Shown in pieces: positions 18,282-29,236 of a stretch of 64,000 bases of DNA. Within the stretch, counting starts at the first letter, position 1. Each line of letters begins with the position of its first letter. The position numbers were made by a program, and so were the translations under genes. This DNA comes from Cyclobacteriaceae bacterium (GTDB taxonomy: Bacteria; Bacteroidota; Bacteroidia; Cytophagales; Cyclobacteriaceae). The stretch is taken from positions 1-64,000 of the forward strand of contig JAAUQL010000002.1 of NCBI GenBank assembly GCA_012033595.1, given 5' to 3'. The notes beneath the pieces were generated by a model that was given only the letters and a program-made list of their open reading frames with translations, was not told where the DNA came from and made no database searches.

Positions 18282-20341
18282 TTAGCTTATGCCACTTCCA
18301 TTGCCGACAGCCTGCTCGGGTGAAATAAATACCAGTTTTCCGTCGCTGTCTTCGGCGAGCAAAATCATGCCGTGCGATTCGATGCCCATAATTTTGCGAG
18401 GTGCCAGGTTGACCAATACCGTCACCTGACGACCAACTACCTGCTCCGGTTCGTAATACTTGGCTATGCCGCTCACCACCGTTCGTTTGTCAATACCGGT
18501 ATCCACCAGCATTTTTAGCAGTTTGTTGGATTTTTCCACCTTTTCGGCTTTCAGTATTTTGCCTACCCTCATGTCCATCCTCATAAAGTCATCGTAGTTG
18601 ATGATCTCCTTCATAGGCGCAACCGCAGGCGCCTGGGCATTTGCTTTTGTATTTTGTTCCAAGGTGCTTTGTAGTTTTTCGATTTGACGTTCAATTTCTT
18701 CATCTTCGATTTTGGCAAATAATAATGCTGCCTCACCAGCTTGGCGGCCAGCAGCCATCAGATCAACAGATCCGGCTGCATCCCACAGCAATTTTTCCAT
18801 ACCCAACATTGTGAATATCCGGGCAGAGGTAAAAGGCAGAAATGGCTCACCAAGGATGGCCAGGTTGGCGACAATCTGTGTGGCGAGGTTCATGATGGTA
18901 GCCACCCGCCCGGGATTGGTCTTGATCAACTTCCATGGTTCCGATTCGGCAAGGTATTTATTTCCTACCCGCGCCAATTCCATATAGTTGCTCATTGCTT
19001 CCCTAAAGCGGAAGGCATGAAGTGGGCTTTCGATGCCACCGGGAGCATTTTTTATCGTCCGGATCAGATCCTGGTCAATATCAAACAATTCGCCTCGTTC
19101 CGGCACGATACCTTGGTAGTATTTTTCCAAAAGCACCATTACCCTGTTGACGAAATTGCCCAATATGGCTACCAATTCATTATTATTCTTGGCCTGAAAA
19201 TCCTTCCAGGTAAAATCGTTGTCTTTGGTTTCGGGGGCATTGGCACAGAGCGTATATCTGAGCACGTCTTCTTTGTCTTTGAAATCCTCCTGAAATTCAT
19301 GCAGCCACACTGCCCAGTTGCGGGAAGTGGAAATCTTGTTGCCCTCCAGGTTTAGGAATTCATTGGCTGGTACATTTTCAGGTAAAATAAACCCACCATG
19401 CTCGCGTAGCATGCTTGGGAAAATAATGCAATGAAAGACAATATTATCTTTACCTATAAAATGCAGCAAACGCGTGTCTTTGTCCATCCAGTATGGTTTC
19501 CAGTCTCTATTGTGTTTCAGAGCCCAATCTTTTGTGGCAGAGATATACCCGATTGGTGCATCGAACCATACGTACAATACCTTACCCTCTGCACCCGGCA
19601 CCGGCACCGGAACACCCCAATTGAGGTCTCGTGTTACGGCCCTGGGCTGCAAGCCCTGATCGAGCCATGACTTGCACTGTCCATAAACATTGGGCTTCCA
19701 TTCCTTATGTTCATTTAGAATCCACTGGCGCAGCCAAGGTTCGTATTCATCCAGAGGCAAATACCAATGTTTGGTTTTTTCAACACTGGTTTTGAGCCGC
19801 TCAGCATAGACTTGGGGTCGATCAGCTCTGATGGACTCAGGGTCGAGCCGCAATTTTCGCATTGGTCGCCATACGCGTCAGGATGCCCGCACTTTGGGCA
19901 GGTGCCGCTAATGTACCGGTCGGCAAGAAACTCCTTTTGTTCTTCGTCATAATATTGGTCAGATTCTATTTCCCTGAAAACCGACTTATCATTGAGCGTA
20001 GTAAAGAAATCGGAGGCTGTCTGGTAGTGCGTAGCATTGGACGTTCTGGCGTAAATATCGAAACTAATGCCGAACTCCTCAAAAGATTTCTTGATCAGGG
20101 CGTTGTAGGTATCGGCAATTTCCTGTGGTGTTTTGCCTTCTTTTTTTGCTCTGATGGTGATGGGCACCCCATGCTCATCTGACCCGCAAACAAAAATTAC
20201 GTCTTCCTTCTTTGACCTCAGGTAACGAACATAAATATCGGCAGGGATATACACTCCGGCCAAATGCCCGATATGGATAGGTCCATTGGCATAGGGCAAT
20301 GCAGATGTAATGGTGTGTCTTTTAAAAATCTTGTCAGGCAT
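18282..20341 (-). CDS. metG: Methionyl-tRNA synthetase, one frame break
   Basis: Restored length about 686 residues, normal for MetG with a C-terminal tRNA-binding domain. Motifs: class I HIGH box (PIHIGHLAG), zinc knuckle [18 protein letters not shown], a KMSKS-equivalent KISTS, and an EMAP-like domain at the end ([18 protein letters not shown]). It charges tRNA-Met in the cytoplasm. The frame breaks at 19775-19780 (six T on the plus strand): one more T joins ...GSKPVLKK to [11 protein letters not shown] without loss. An essential gene broken this way strongly suggests a sequence error. A TATCTTTG -7 element lies at 20358-20365. Confidence 0.9.
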
Positions 20342-20357
20342 ATATCAAAAATTTTTG

Positions 20358-20365
20358 CAAAGATA
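20358..20365 (-). promoter_or_regulatory. -7 promoter element of metG
   Basis: On the minus strand TATCTTTG matches TAnnTTTG and ends 16 bp before the metG ATG at 20341. No clear -33 box is seen. A 7-bp-arm palindrome (ATAATTG-ACA-CAATTAT, 20401-20417) lies about 36 bp further upstream, across the stop codon of the sensor kinase gene. Confidence 0.4.
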
Positions 20366-20413
20366 GGTATTACCCCTTTGAAGAAATAAAATGCCAGTGA
20401 ATAATTGACACAA

Positions 20414-22579
20414 TTATGAAATGGCGGGAAGGTGGATTTCGTAGATCGTGTTTTTCCTGGCCTTTTTCAATCTGATGGTGCCGCCCATTTTTTCTACCGC
20501 TATTTTAGCGGTATACACTTCCAGGCCGGTGCCCCCCGCTCTGGGGCTACCTTTATAAAAAATATTAAATACCTTATCCTCATCACCACATTGAATTCCA
20601 AAACCATTGTCTTCAAACGATAGGAGTAATTGCCCGTCGACATACTCCGATCGGATTTTGATCATTGATTCGCTCCTGTCTTTGTATTGTACAGCACTGC
20701 GCATCATGTTTTCGACAATCTGATCGAAAAGATGCACATCTCCCCTCCATTTATCTTTGGCCAACAGTTCGGTGATGATATCGATGTTTAGTTCTACTGA
20801 TAGATCGTACAGGCCATTGGCTGTTTTCATGATCTGCTTTACCGGATCAAAGACTTCATACACCGGTTTCTTTTGGTAGGTTTCATGCACTTCTATCAAG
20901 CGATACAATACATTGTTCAGATTGTTGGACACCTTGTGCAAGGTATTGAAGTACACGACAGCTTCAGGGTCTTTGCATTCCATTACGCCAAGGTTGATGA
21001 TGCCCTGCATGGTGGCGATGGGGCCGCGCAGATCGTGTGAGGTTTTATAAATGAACTGATCCAGATCTTTGACTGCCTTTTCCAGCTCGTGGTTAGACCG
21101 GTCTAGCTCGCGTGTTCGCTCTTGTACCTTTAGATCAAGATCGATGTTGATGTTTTTTAAAACCTGATTTTGATTTTGAATGGTGATTTGTGCCTCGGCC
21201 AGCTCGTCATTTTTCTTTTCCAGATTTTTCTTTTGGGCTTCTATTTTACTATTGCTTTCGTTGAGTTGCTTGTTTATTCTGCTGGTTTGAGCATAGTTTC
21301 GGAATATGACCACAATCAGCGCGGTGCTTAATGCCAGAATGGACAAAAGGAACAAACTAAATAGTTTGCCTTTGGAAATGCGCTCATCTTTATCGGCTAT
21401 TTTTCTTTGCGCTTGTTCTTCTATGGTAGCTATCTGCACACTGGCCAGGTTGTTGGCCAACTCTTCATTGAATATGCTGTCTTTCATCAATGAAAATTTC
21501 TTCTGATAGTAAAAGGCACTATCGAGCATATTGCGCGCCTCGAAGATGGATGCATACAGGCCATAGTTGTTTTTTATCCTGTTTTTGTCTTTCAGGTTTA
21601 TGAGCTGAGCCTGGCTCCGCTCGAGGTAATTGATGGCCAGACTGTATTTTTCTTCCTGAAAGGCGATTTTTGCCAGCAGATAATAGTTTGTCGATTCCAG
21701 CTTTTTATAATCGTTTTTTACACTTTCTTCTATGGACAAGTTGAGGTAGTACTTGGCAGAGTCGTACTCGTAATGAGATATAAAAACCTGTGAAATACCC
21801 CCGTAGGCATAGCCCACGCGAAACATTTGATTGTGCTTGTTGGCCAGTCGTATGGCCGTTTTAAAGTGTTCCAGCGCTTTGTTTTTACTCTCCTCACCCA
21901 GCAATTCGGCATAGGCATACCCGATATTGATATAGTTGATGACGCTGTTGGCCGTATCCTTGGTTTCAAGCTTTAGTTTCAGAGATTTTTCATAATACTC
22001 CAATGCCCGAAGCGGATCATCGATTTTATAATAAATGAGCCCTATATTGTTGTAAGACACGCTGAGATCGTGCCCGTCATTTTCCAGTTCTTTTATGGCC
22101 AGCGACTTGGTGTGATACTCTAATGCACGATCGTATAAATTCAGCTCGTAATAAACCGACCCCAAACCGGTATATGCTGAGCTTAGCGTTGAGTATTTTT
22201 TAATTTTCTCACAGATAATCAGGCTCCTGTTAAATTTGTTTAAAGCCTCCTGATAGGCGCCTTTGTGTTTGTAATAATAGCCCAACTCGACCAAAAACGA
22301 AGCAAGATAGGAGCTGTCTCTTTCGGCCAGGGCATATTCCAGTCCCTGCTGTGAATACTTGAAGTATGACTCTGTATCCAAAAATGATAGCTCATAAGAT
22401 ATTTTTTGTAATGCCTCCAACTTTTTCTGCCCTTTCAGGCGGGGAATGATTTCTTCAAGGCTGTCGATTCTGGATTGAGCAAGAGAAATTGCACTTTGGA
22501 AAGTACCAAGCAAACAAAAAAATATTAATAAATATTTGAAAAATACAATTTTAAATTTTAATCCGCTACCCTGGCTCAT
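20414..22579 (-). CDS. TPR-domain sensor histidine kinase
   Basis: A 721-residue membrane kinase. It has a signal/anchor segment (FKYLLIFFCLLGTF), about seven tetratricopeptide repeats (residues ~45-370), a transmembrane helix (LFSLFLLSILALSTALIVVIF), a coiled coil, a HisKA-like box with the phospho-acceptor His515 (KTSHDLRGPIATMQG), and a HATPase domain with a degenerate N-box (ENMMRSAV) and G-boxes (EDNGFGI, GGTGLEVYTAK). It should sense an extracytoplasmic cue through the repeats and phosphorylate a response regulator, but no regulator gene is in the window. Its histidine box closely resembles that of the kinase at 23544, so they belong to one subfamily. Confidence 0.87.
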   Translation of the reverse strand: MSQGSGLKFKIVFFKYLLIFFCLLGTFQSAISLAQSRIDSLEEIIPRLKGQKKLEALQKISYELSFLDTESYFKYSQQGLEYALAERDSSYLASFLVELGYYYKHKGAYQEALNKFNRSLIICEKIKKYSTLSSAYTGLGSVYYELNLYDRALEYHTKSLAIKELENDGHDLSVSYNNIGLIYYKIDDPLRALEYYEKSLKLKLETKDTANSVINYINIGYAYAELLGEESKNKALEHFKTAIRLANKHNQMFRVGYAYGGISQVFISHYEYDSAKYYLNLSIEESVKNDYKKLESTNYYLLAKIAFQEEKYSLAINYLERSQAQLINLKDKNRIKNNYGLYASIFEARNMLDSAFYYQKKFSLMKDSIFNEELANNLASVQIATIEEQAQRKIADKDERISKGKLFSLFLLSILALSTALIVVIFRNYAQTSRINKQLNESNSKIEAQKKNLEKKNDELAEAQITIQNQNQVLKNINIDLDLKVQERTRELDRSNHELEKAVKDLDQFIYKTSHDLRGPIATMQGIINLGVMECKDPEAVVYFNTLHKVSNNLNNVLYRLIEVHETYQKKPVYEVFDPVKQIMKTANGLYDLSVELNIDIITELLAKDKWRGDVHLFDQIVENMMRSAVQYKDRSESMIKIRSEYVDGQLLLSFEDNGFGIQCGDEDKVFNIFYKGSPRAGGTGLEVYTAKIAVEKMGGTIRLKKARKNTIYEIHLPAIS

Positions 22580-22821
22580 CCTAATCTATTATAAAAAGAA
22601 GGTAAAGTTTTCAAGAAAAAAGAAATTTATGAAAGAACAAAATCATTTTTCCATTAAAAAACCTGTGGTTAATAGCTATTTGATTCTACTTGCGATATGC
22701 TACCTATTCCAGGTGGCGTCTACACCAAACTTATAATCAATTACTAAAAGAGTATAACAAACAATAAAAAATGTACTGTGAAAAGTTTTAATTGCATTTT
22801 TCAATGTTTTTATATAATTAT
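22580..22821. other. AT-rich gap upstream of the mini-lipoprotein
   Basis: Together with the promoter and leader that follow, this is a 330-bp non-coding stretch between the divergent kinase and the small lipoprotein gene. A 36-codon hydrophobic frame (22628-22738) is too weak to annotate. Confidence 0.35.
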
Positions 22822-22852
22822 TTTGAGATTTGGAGAAAAAGTATTACATTTG
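22822..22852 (+). promoter_or_regulatory. Consensus Bacteroidota promoter of the mini-lipoprotein
   Basis: TTTG at 22822-22825, exactly 19 bp, then TACATTTG at 22845-22852: a perfect match to TTTG-N19-TAnnTTTG. Expected transcription start near 22859, leaving a leader of about 50 nt before the ATG at 22912. It is the best promoter match in the window. Confidence 0.7.
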
Positions 22853-22911
22853 ACATGTCATAACACAACAAAAAATACTTAAACTCTAGGCTAACTTAAA
22901 ACATTATTAAA

Positions 22912-23076
22912 ATGAAAACTAAACTTTTAACAATCGCTCTTTTCTCAATTATGTCCCTATCTTTCATGGCTTGCAGCGAAGATGAAGTTGCACCTGCCAA
23001 AGATGTATCTATCGAACAATCGGTTGCTGATTGCGAATGCGAAGGTGGCTTGCTAGATAGGGAACGTCCTAATTAA
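22912..23076 (+). CDS. Mini-lipoprotein, 54 residues
   Basis: ATG at 22912 to TAA at 23074-23076. The first 21 residues are a lipoprotein signal (MKTKLLTIALFSIMSLSFMAC), with the lipobox SFMAC giving Cys21 as the lipidated residue. The mature part is only 34 residues: an acidic stretch, then a CEC pair in SVADCECEGG and a charged end LLDRERPN. No family is recognised. Support for a real gene comes from the perfect promoter, the lipobox, and a strong terminator downstream at 23282-23309. It lies between two related sensor kinases, so a role as an envelope-stress reporter, peptide signal precursor or kinase ligand is conceivable, but that is inference from position only. Confidence 0.68.
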   Translation: MKTKLLTIALFSIMSLSFMACSEDEVAPAKDVSIEQSVADCECEGGLLDRERPN

Positions 23077-23543
23077 TTTTAGTTTAGTTTTTTTTATTGC
23101 CATTAAAAATAATAAAAATAATACTAAAATGAAATCCTGGCTTGAAAATCAAATTATATTGTTTTTCTTATAGTCCTGATTTTTGGCAAACATTCGATCT
23201 CTGATCCAATAGACCCCGCCCTCCCCTTTGGATATTTTTTAATATTGAATCAAATTGAGAGATTGATATTGCATAAAAACAAAAAAAGCCCGAAGCATCG
23301 GGCTTTTTTGTTTTTTATGCATAGCCGCCTTCACAGCGTCATATCGGTAACATGGTGGTATTGATTGAAAATGATACTCCACAAAATTTTAGTTTCTAAG
23401 CTGACCCTATTTAAACTAACATTTATCCTGATTTGCGTAGCATAGCTAAAAATGCACAGCCCGAGTGTTTTTAAAATTATCGGTCAAATTGGTATATTAG
23501 CCGATCATTATTTTATTGATCATCAAATCATTAAACCACAATA
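23077..23543. other. Intergenic gap with terminator
   Basis: Non-coding apart from the terminator at 23282-23309. The right half (23310-23543) should contain the promoter of the propeller kinase, but no clear TAnnTTTG element is visible. Confidence 0.35.
23282..23309 (+). terminator. Strong rho-independent terminator
   Basis: Six A, stem GCCCGA, loop AGCA, stem TCGGGC, six T: a 12-bp hairpin that works in both directions. It ends the mini-lipoprotein transcript and insulates the downstream kinase gene. Confidence 0.85.
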
Positions 23544-26500
23544 ATGGAGGAAAGGAAGCTAGGCTTGCTGGTACTGCTCATGTCATTTTTTTGTTATCAC
23601 GCGATAGCACAGGGCAAAATAAAATTTGACAAGCTAACAGTAGAAAACGGACTATCTCAAAGCAACATTAATTATATACTGCAAGACGACCAGGGCTACA
23701 TCTGGTTTGCCACCAATGGCGGTCTCAACAGATTTGACGGAACTGGTTTCAAAGTATTCACACACAACAAGTTTGATTCCTCGTCGATATCAAACAACAT
23801 CGTCAATCATATCTACCTCGATCAGCAAAACAAGCTTTGGTTTTCTACACAAAATGGACTAAATCTCTATGACAGATCGTCGGAAGCGTTTATGAGCTAC
23901 AAAAGTGAAATCCAAACGAGCCAGGGACTTAGCAGCAACCATATCACCTGTACCATCGAAGACAAGCTGGGCTACTACTGGATAGGCACCGCTGGTGGTG
24001 GCCTAAACAGGTTTGATCCAAAGACCAAAAAGTTTAAGACCTATAAACACAACGACAAAAACCCGGAAAGCATAAGTTCCAATAGCATAAGCTGCATGGT
24101 AAAAGACAAATACGGCTTTCTCTGGGTTGGAACAGCCGATAATGGCCTCAATATGCTTGACCCGGAAAGTGGCAAATTTCTCCGATATGTAAAATCAGAA
24201 ATCAGCGCTGATGGCGCCACACTGAGCAGCAATCAAATAAAAGCCATCTATGAAGACAACGAAGGCGATCTCTGGATAGGAACAACTGCCGGCTTGAACC
24301 TGCTAAAACCAAAAACTGGAAAAGAAGCCTCAATAGACGGGATGAAATCATAAAACCCCTAAGCGCCATTACCCGAAGTAGCATCCTGAGCATTTATCAG
24401 GGCAATTCCGGACTATTATGGTTTGGTACGGCAGATAACGGACTGGGCTACTGGGACAAATACACCAAGGCTGCAGGCTCCTATATGATAGACCCAAATA
24501 GCGAAACATCGATACTCAGCAACAATGTCTCATCGGTAATGGATGACAAATCGGGCATATTATGGATCGGTACCAATGCCGGCATCAGCATAATAGACCG
24601 CCAAAGCGACCGCTTTACCTGGCACAAGCGCACCCCCGGCCTTGCAAATACCATGAGCAGCAACAATATCCAGTCTATTTACAAAGAAAACAATGGGGTA
24701 TTGTGGCTGGGCACCTTCGACAAGGGCCTGATCAAATATGACCCCAGTACCGAAATATACACCAATTACCTGTACGACGACTATCTGGTAGAAGGAGAAA
24801 GTATCACACGAAGAAATAGGATATTGAGGAAATTTGATCAACGAAAAACCGCAAAAAAACCAGACCGTATACACTATCTTTCGCACAACAGGATATATGC
24901 ACTGCACCGCGATTTGAACAAAAGGCTTTGGATAGGTACAGGTGGTGGCGGCCTCAACGTAATGAACATTAACACAGGCAACATCACCAAATACAACTAT
25001 GACCCGGAAGATGAAACCAGCTTGAGCAGCGATTATATAAGATGCATATATGAAGACCGCAAAGGCAGGGTGTGGATAGGTACGGAAGATGCCGGACTCA
25101 ATCTTTTTGAAAAGGGTAAATTCACCCGGTTTGTAAGCGATAAAAATGACATTTTTACATTGGGCGGCAATGATGTACGTGCAATTGTAGAAGATGCCAG
25201 GGGCTACCTATGGATAGCGACTTTTGGCGGTGGTTTGAGCAAATTCGATCCCCAAGAAAATAAATTTACCCGATTTTTTCATATCGAAGACAAGCTCAAC
25301 AGCCTGAGCAGCAATTCGATATACTCGATGCTACTCGATGCCAACGACAAGCTATGGATCGGTACCGCCGAAGGGCTAAACATGCTGGACGTATCGACCA
25401 ACAGGTTTGAACAATTTAGCCGCACCAACCTTTTGCTCTCCAATTCTATATATGCCATACTCGATGACCAACAAGGCAATCTTTGGGTAAGCACCAACAA
25501 CGGCATATCGAGATTGAACAAAAGCACCATGGCCATTAAAAACTACGACAGTGAAGACGGACTGCTGAGTACCGAATTCAACATAGGTGCCGCACACATG
25601 ACCGGCAATGGAGAAATGCTCTTCGGTGGCATCAACGGATATTGCACCTTTTTCCCGGACGAAATCACCGACAATCTGTACAAGCCTGATATACTGATCA
25701 CTAACTTTAAAATACTGAATGAAGAAGTGCCTGTTGGCGACAAAGGTTCGCCACTGCAAAAACATATTTCTGAGACCGACACCATCATTTTGTCATACAA
25801 AGACGTTTCTATTTCTTTCGAATTTGTAGCCTTGAATTTTACGGATTCGAAGAAAAATAATTACGCATATAAAATGGAAGGGCTTGAGCCCAATTGGAAC
25901 TACGTAGGCAGTAGAAGGTTTGCCAACTACACCAATCTGCAACCAGGAGATTATACCTTTAGGGTGAAAGCTTCCAACAATGACGGTATCTGGAACGAGC
26001 GCGGCAAATCAATATATATCATTGTAAAGCCTCCTTTTTGGCGAACTTGGTGGTTCTATTCGTTGGTGACTGTGTTTATATTAAGCTCCATCTTCCTGAC
26101 CATACAGATCAGGACCAGAAAGTTGCACAGATCCAAAATTGCCCTTGAAGACCAGGTAAAATCGCGAACCCGGCAAATAGAATCTCAAAACACAGTACTG
26201 GAGCAGGCCAATAAAGAAATCCTGAATCAAAAAAATGAAATAGAAGTTCAGAATAAATTGCTCAACGAGCAAAATGCAGAAATATCTCAGGCCAAAAAGA
26301 AATTGGACAAATCAAACCAGGAGCTCATCTCCATCAATGCCAATCTGGAAAATATCGTCGCCGATCGGACTTCGAGTTTAAAGTTTATGAATGACAAGCT
26401 CATAGTGGCCAACAACGAACTCGATTTGTTTATCTATCGCGCCTCGCACGACCTCAAAGGACCTATAGCCAGATTGCTGGGCATGACCCTGCTGGCCAAA

Positions 26501-27103
26501 ATGGACAACAAAGACGAAGTGCTCAAAGAATATATAGAACTGATAGAAAAAGGCGCGCTGGATATAAACAAAACCCTGAACAAACTCAACAATATCCATT
26601 TTATCAACCGTGAGCTGATCACCAGGGAAGAAATTGATTTTGACAAAGTGATGAAAGAGTGCAGGTCTTCATTGCTCAATTTAATTGATGACGACGATCT
26701 TGCCATCGACTTGTCTATGGAATCTGGTTTTTCGTTGAAAAGTGATTATATACTCATAAAGATCATTATGGAAAATCTTCTGGAAAATGCTATCATTTTT
26801 AAAAAAACGAAGAAAGCAGAAATCAAAGTTGAACTGAAATCATCGAGGAAATCCATCATAATAAGTGTAGAAGACAACGGCCTGGGCATCATCAAAGAGC
26901 AGCATGGCAAAATATTCGAAATGTTTTATCGCGGTTCGGAGCGGTCCAAAGGCAATGGACTTGGGCTGTACCTGGTGAGAAAGGCAGTGGAAAAACTAAA
27001 TGGAAAAATCGAAGTCGAAAGCCAAGAAGGTAAATATGCCTGTTTCACCATCTTATTCCCAAAAGTAATTGTACCCAAAGAATTGGAATCGCTGGTAAAT
27101 TAA
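23544..27103 (+). CDS. Two-component-propeller sensor histidine kinase, one frame break
   Basis: About 1186 residues when restored. Order: signal peptide (ending AIAQ), some twelve Reg_prop repeats (GYIWFATNGGLNRFD, GDLWIGTTAGLNLL and similar) forming two beta-propellers, a Y_Y_Y domain (NNYAYKMEGLEPNWNYVGSRRFANYTNL), a transmembrane helix (WWFYSLVTVFILSSIFLTI), a long coiled coil, a histidine box (SHDLKGPIARLLG, His969) and a HATPase domain (NLLENAIIF, EDNGLGI, GNGLGLYLV). Unlike classical hybrid systems it has no receiver or AraC domain. Such proteins typically sense oligosaccharides. The frame breaks within A-runs at 24311-24315 or 24320-24323; one added A restores ...RSLNRRDEIIKPLSAITR between propeller repeats. 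Confidence 0.85.
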
Positions 27104-27107
27104 GTGC

Positions 27108-29167
27108 TTATTTGGCCATGAGCACTATGATAGAGCGATCACTCACATTCACCATCTTCTTGTCGATGATGGTAGCCTCGCTCAGCGCCCTGAAATCATC
27201 TGGCGATGTGAGCGACGTATCGATAATTTTGTGCCATTGAAACCCTTTTAATTCTGGGATTTGAAATTTCAGGCTCTTCCAAAATGCATTCACCATCACG
27301 TGGATAGTTTCACCGGCACCGGGGTGCAATAGCGTAAAGGCGAGGCTTTGGGAATTTTCAGACCAGTCAGGCTTGTTGATTTCTACACCGTGCCAGGTAA
27401 TGTGCGGTTCGTCGAGATCTTCAAATGAGGCAAGCAAATCTTCGATTTTGAAAATCTCCTTTTCTTGGGTAAAGGCAATCAATCCCCTGACAAATTTGAT
27501 CAGATCGGCATTTTTTTCCACCAAATCCCAGTCAAACCAGCTCAGCTCATTATCCTGACAATACGCATTGTTGTTGCCTTTTTGGGTACGTCGCACCTCG
27601 TCTCCCATCAGTAGCATGGGTGTACCCTGCGAAAAGAAAGTCAGCGTAAGAAAATTCTTGATCTGACGCAAGCGTAGCGCATTGATGTATGGATCGCTTG
27701 TCTCCCCTTCCACACCGCAGTTCCAGCTGTAATTCACATCTGACCCATCGCGACCATTTTCCAGGTTGGCATCATTGTGCTTCACATTGTACGACACCAG
27801 GTCATTGAGTGTGAATCCGTCGTGACATGCCACGAAATGAATGCTACGATTAGGCTCTCTGTTCGGATCGATATAAATATCGGGGCTGGCCATGATTTTG
27901 GAAGCAAATTTAGAAACCAATCCCTTGTCACCTTTTATAAACCGCCGCACATGGTCGCGGTATTTTCCATTCCATTCGGCCCACCGATCGCCAATAAATG
28001 TACCCACCTGATAGAGTCCGGCGGCATCCCAGGCCTCGGCAATTATTTTGGTGCCGGCCAGTACCGGATCCGATTCTATCTCCCAAAGCACAGGCGGATT
28101 CTTTAGCGGTTCGCCAAACTCGTCGCGAGACAGCACAGAAGCCAAATCGAAGCGAAAGCCATCGACGTGATATTCCGTAACCCAACTCCGAAGACAATCC
28201 ATGATCATCCGCTTTACGATAGAGTGGTTGGCATTGACCGTATTGCCGCAACCGGAATAATCCAGATAGTTGCTTTTCTCTTTATTCAAGATATAATATG
28301 CCTTATTTTCCAGCCCTCTGAATGAAAGAATCGGCCCATCGATACCACCTTCTGCCGTATGGTTAAATACCACATCAAGAATCACTTCTATGCCAGCTTT
28401 ATGCAGTGCCTTCACCATTTGGCGAAATTCATCGGCCACCTGGGTAGGATCGGTACTTTTACTATAGCCGGCATGGGGGGCAAAAAACGAAATTTGACTA
28501 TAACCCCAATAGTTGGTATTGCCGGGCTGCGCATCTTGCTCATCGAAAACTGCACGGGCATCAGCTCCACAGCAGTAATGCCCAGGGATTTTAAGTACGG
28601 GATTTTTTCTATCAGCCCCAGATAGGTACCTCGCTTAAGTTCTTCAACACCCGAATTTTCATTTTTAGTAAAACCACCCACATGCATTTCGTAAATGATG
28701 GTGGTGGAATAAGGTCGATGAAGAGGGCTGTCGTGTTCCCAATCAAACTGATATGGATCTATGACGACAGACTTGAGGGCCTGGCCAAAATTGTTTCCCG
28801 GGCTCTTGGCTGCTTGCCTCGAATAATTTTTATGACCGGCCAATGCCCTGGCGTAAGGATCGACCAGAAGCTTGTTTTCGTCAAACATATCGCCCGGTGT
28901 TGGATTTTTTGGTCCATATGCCCGGTATCCGTATAGCTGGCCATGTTTGAGGCCGGGAATAAAAATATGCCAATAGTAAAAGGTCCTGTTTTTGTGCGGG
29001 TCGAGCGTTATGACCTCCGCAGGGACGGCATCATCTTCGTTGTCGAACAGCAGCAAATCGAGCTGGCGGGCGTTTTTGGAAAATATACTGAAATTAACCC
29101 CTTCAGCATAGCAGGTGGCTCCCAGGGGATTGCTATTACCGTGGGGAATATTGACAAAACTTACCAT
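27108..29167 (-). CDS. glgX: Glycogen debranching enzyme, GlgX/isoamylase type (GH13), one frame break
   Basis: About 686 residues restored. It has an N-terminal CBM48-like domain (NPLGATCYAEGVNFSIFSKNA) and a GH13 barrel with ILDVVFNHTAEGG, the nucleophile Asp in GFRFDLASVLSRD, the acid/base Glu in KIIAEAWDAAGLY and ACHDGFTLNDLVSYN. It should hydrolyse alpha-1,6 branches of glycogen or related glucans. The frame breaks at 28546-28549 (four A on the plus strand); one more gives ELMPVQFFDEQDAQPG followed by NTNYWGYSQISFFAPH. It is convergent with the propeller kinase (4-bp gap) and downstream of the FGGY kinase; no other glycogen gene is near. Confidence 0.85.
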
Positions 29168-29236
29168 AAGTTATTGTGGTCTCCAATTAGTAAAAAGGCA
29201 AGATTCGAAAAATTATCGACTAATAAAATGTTTGGA

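Noticed and set aside
22628-22738. 36-codon hydrophobic peptide
   Set aside because: Could be a toxin-like peptide, but it has no promoter, antitoxin RNA or partner that I can see.
24311-24484. Propeller kinase interpreted as two separate proteins
   Set aside because: Reg_prop repeats continue directly across the break after restoring one base, so it is one gene.
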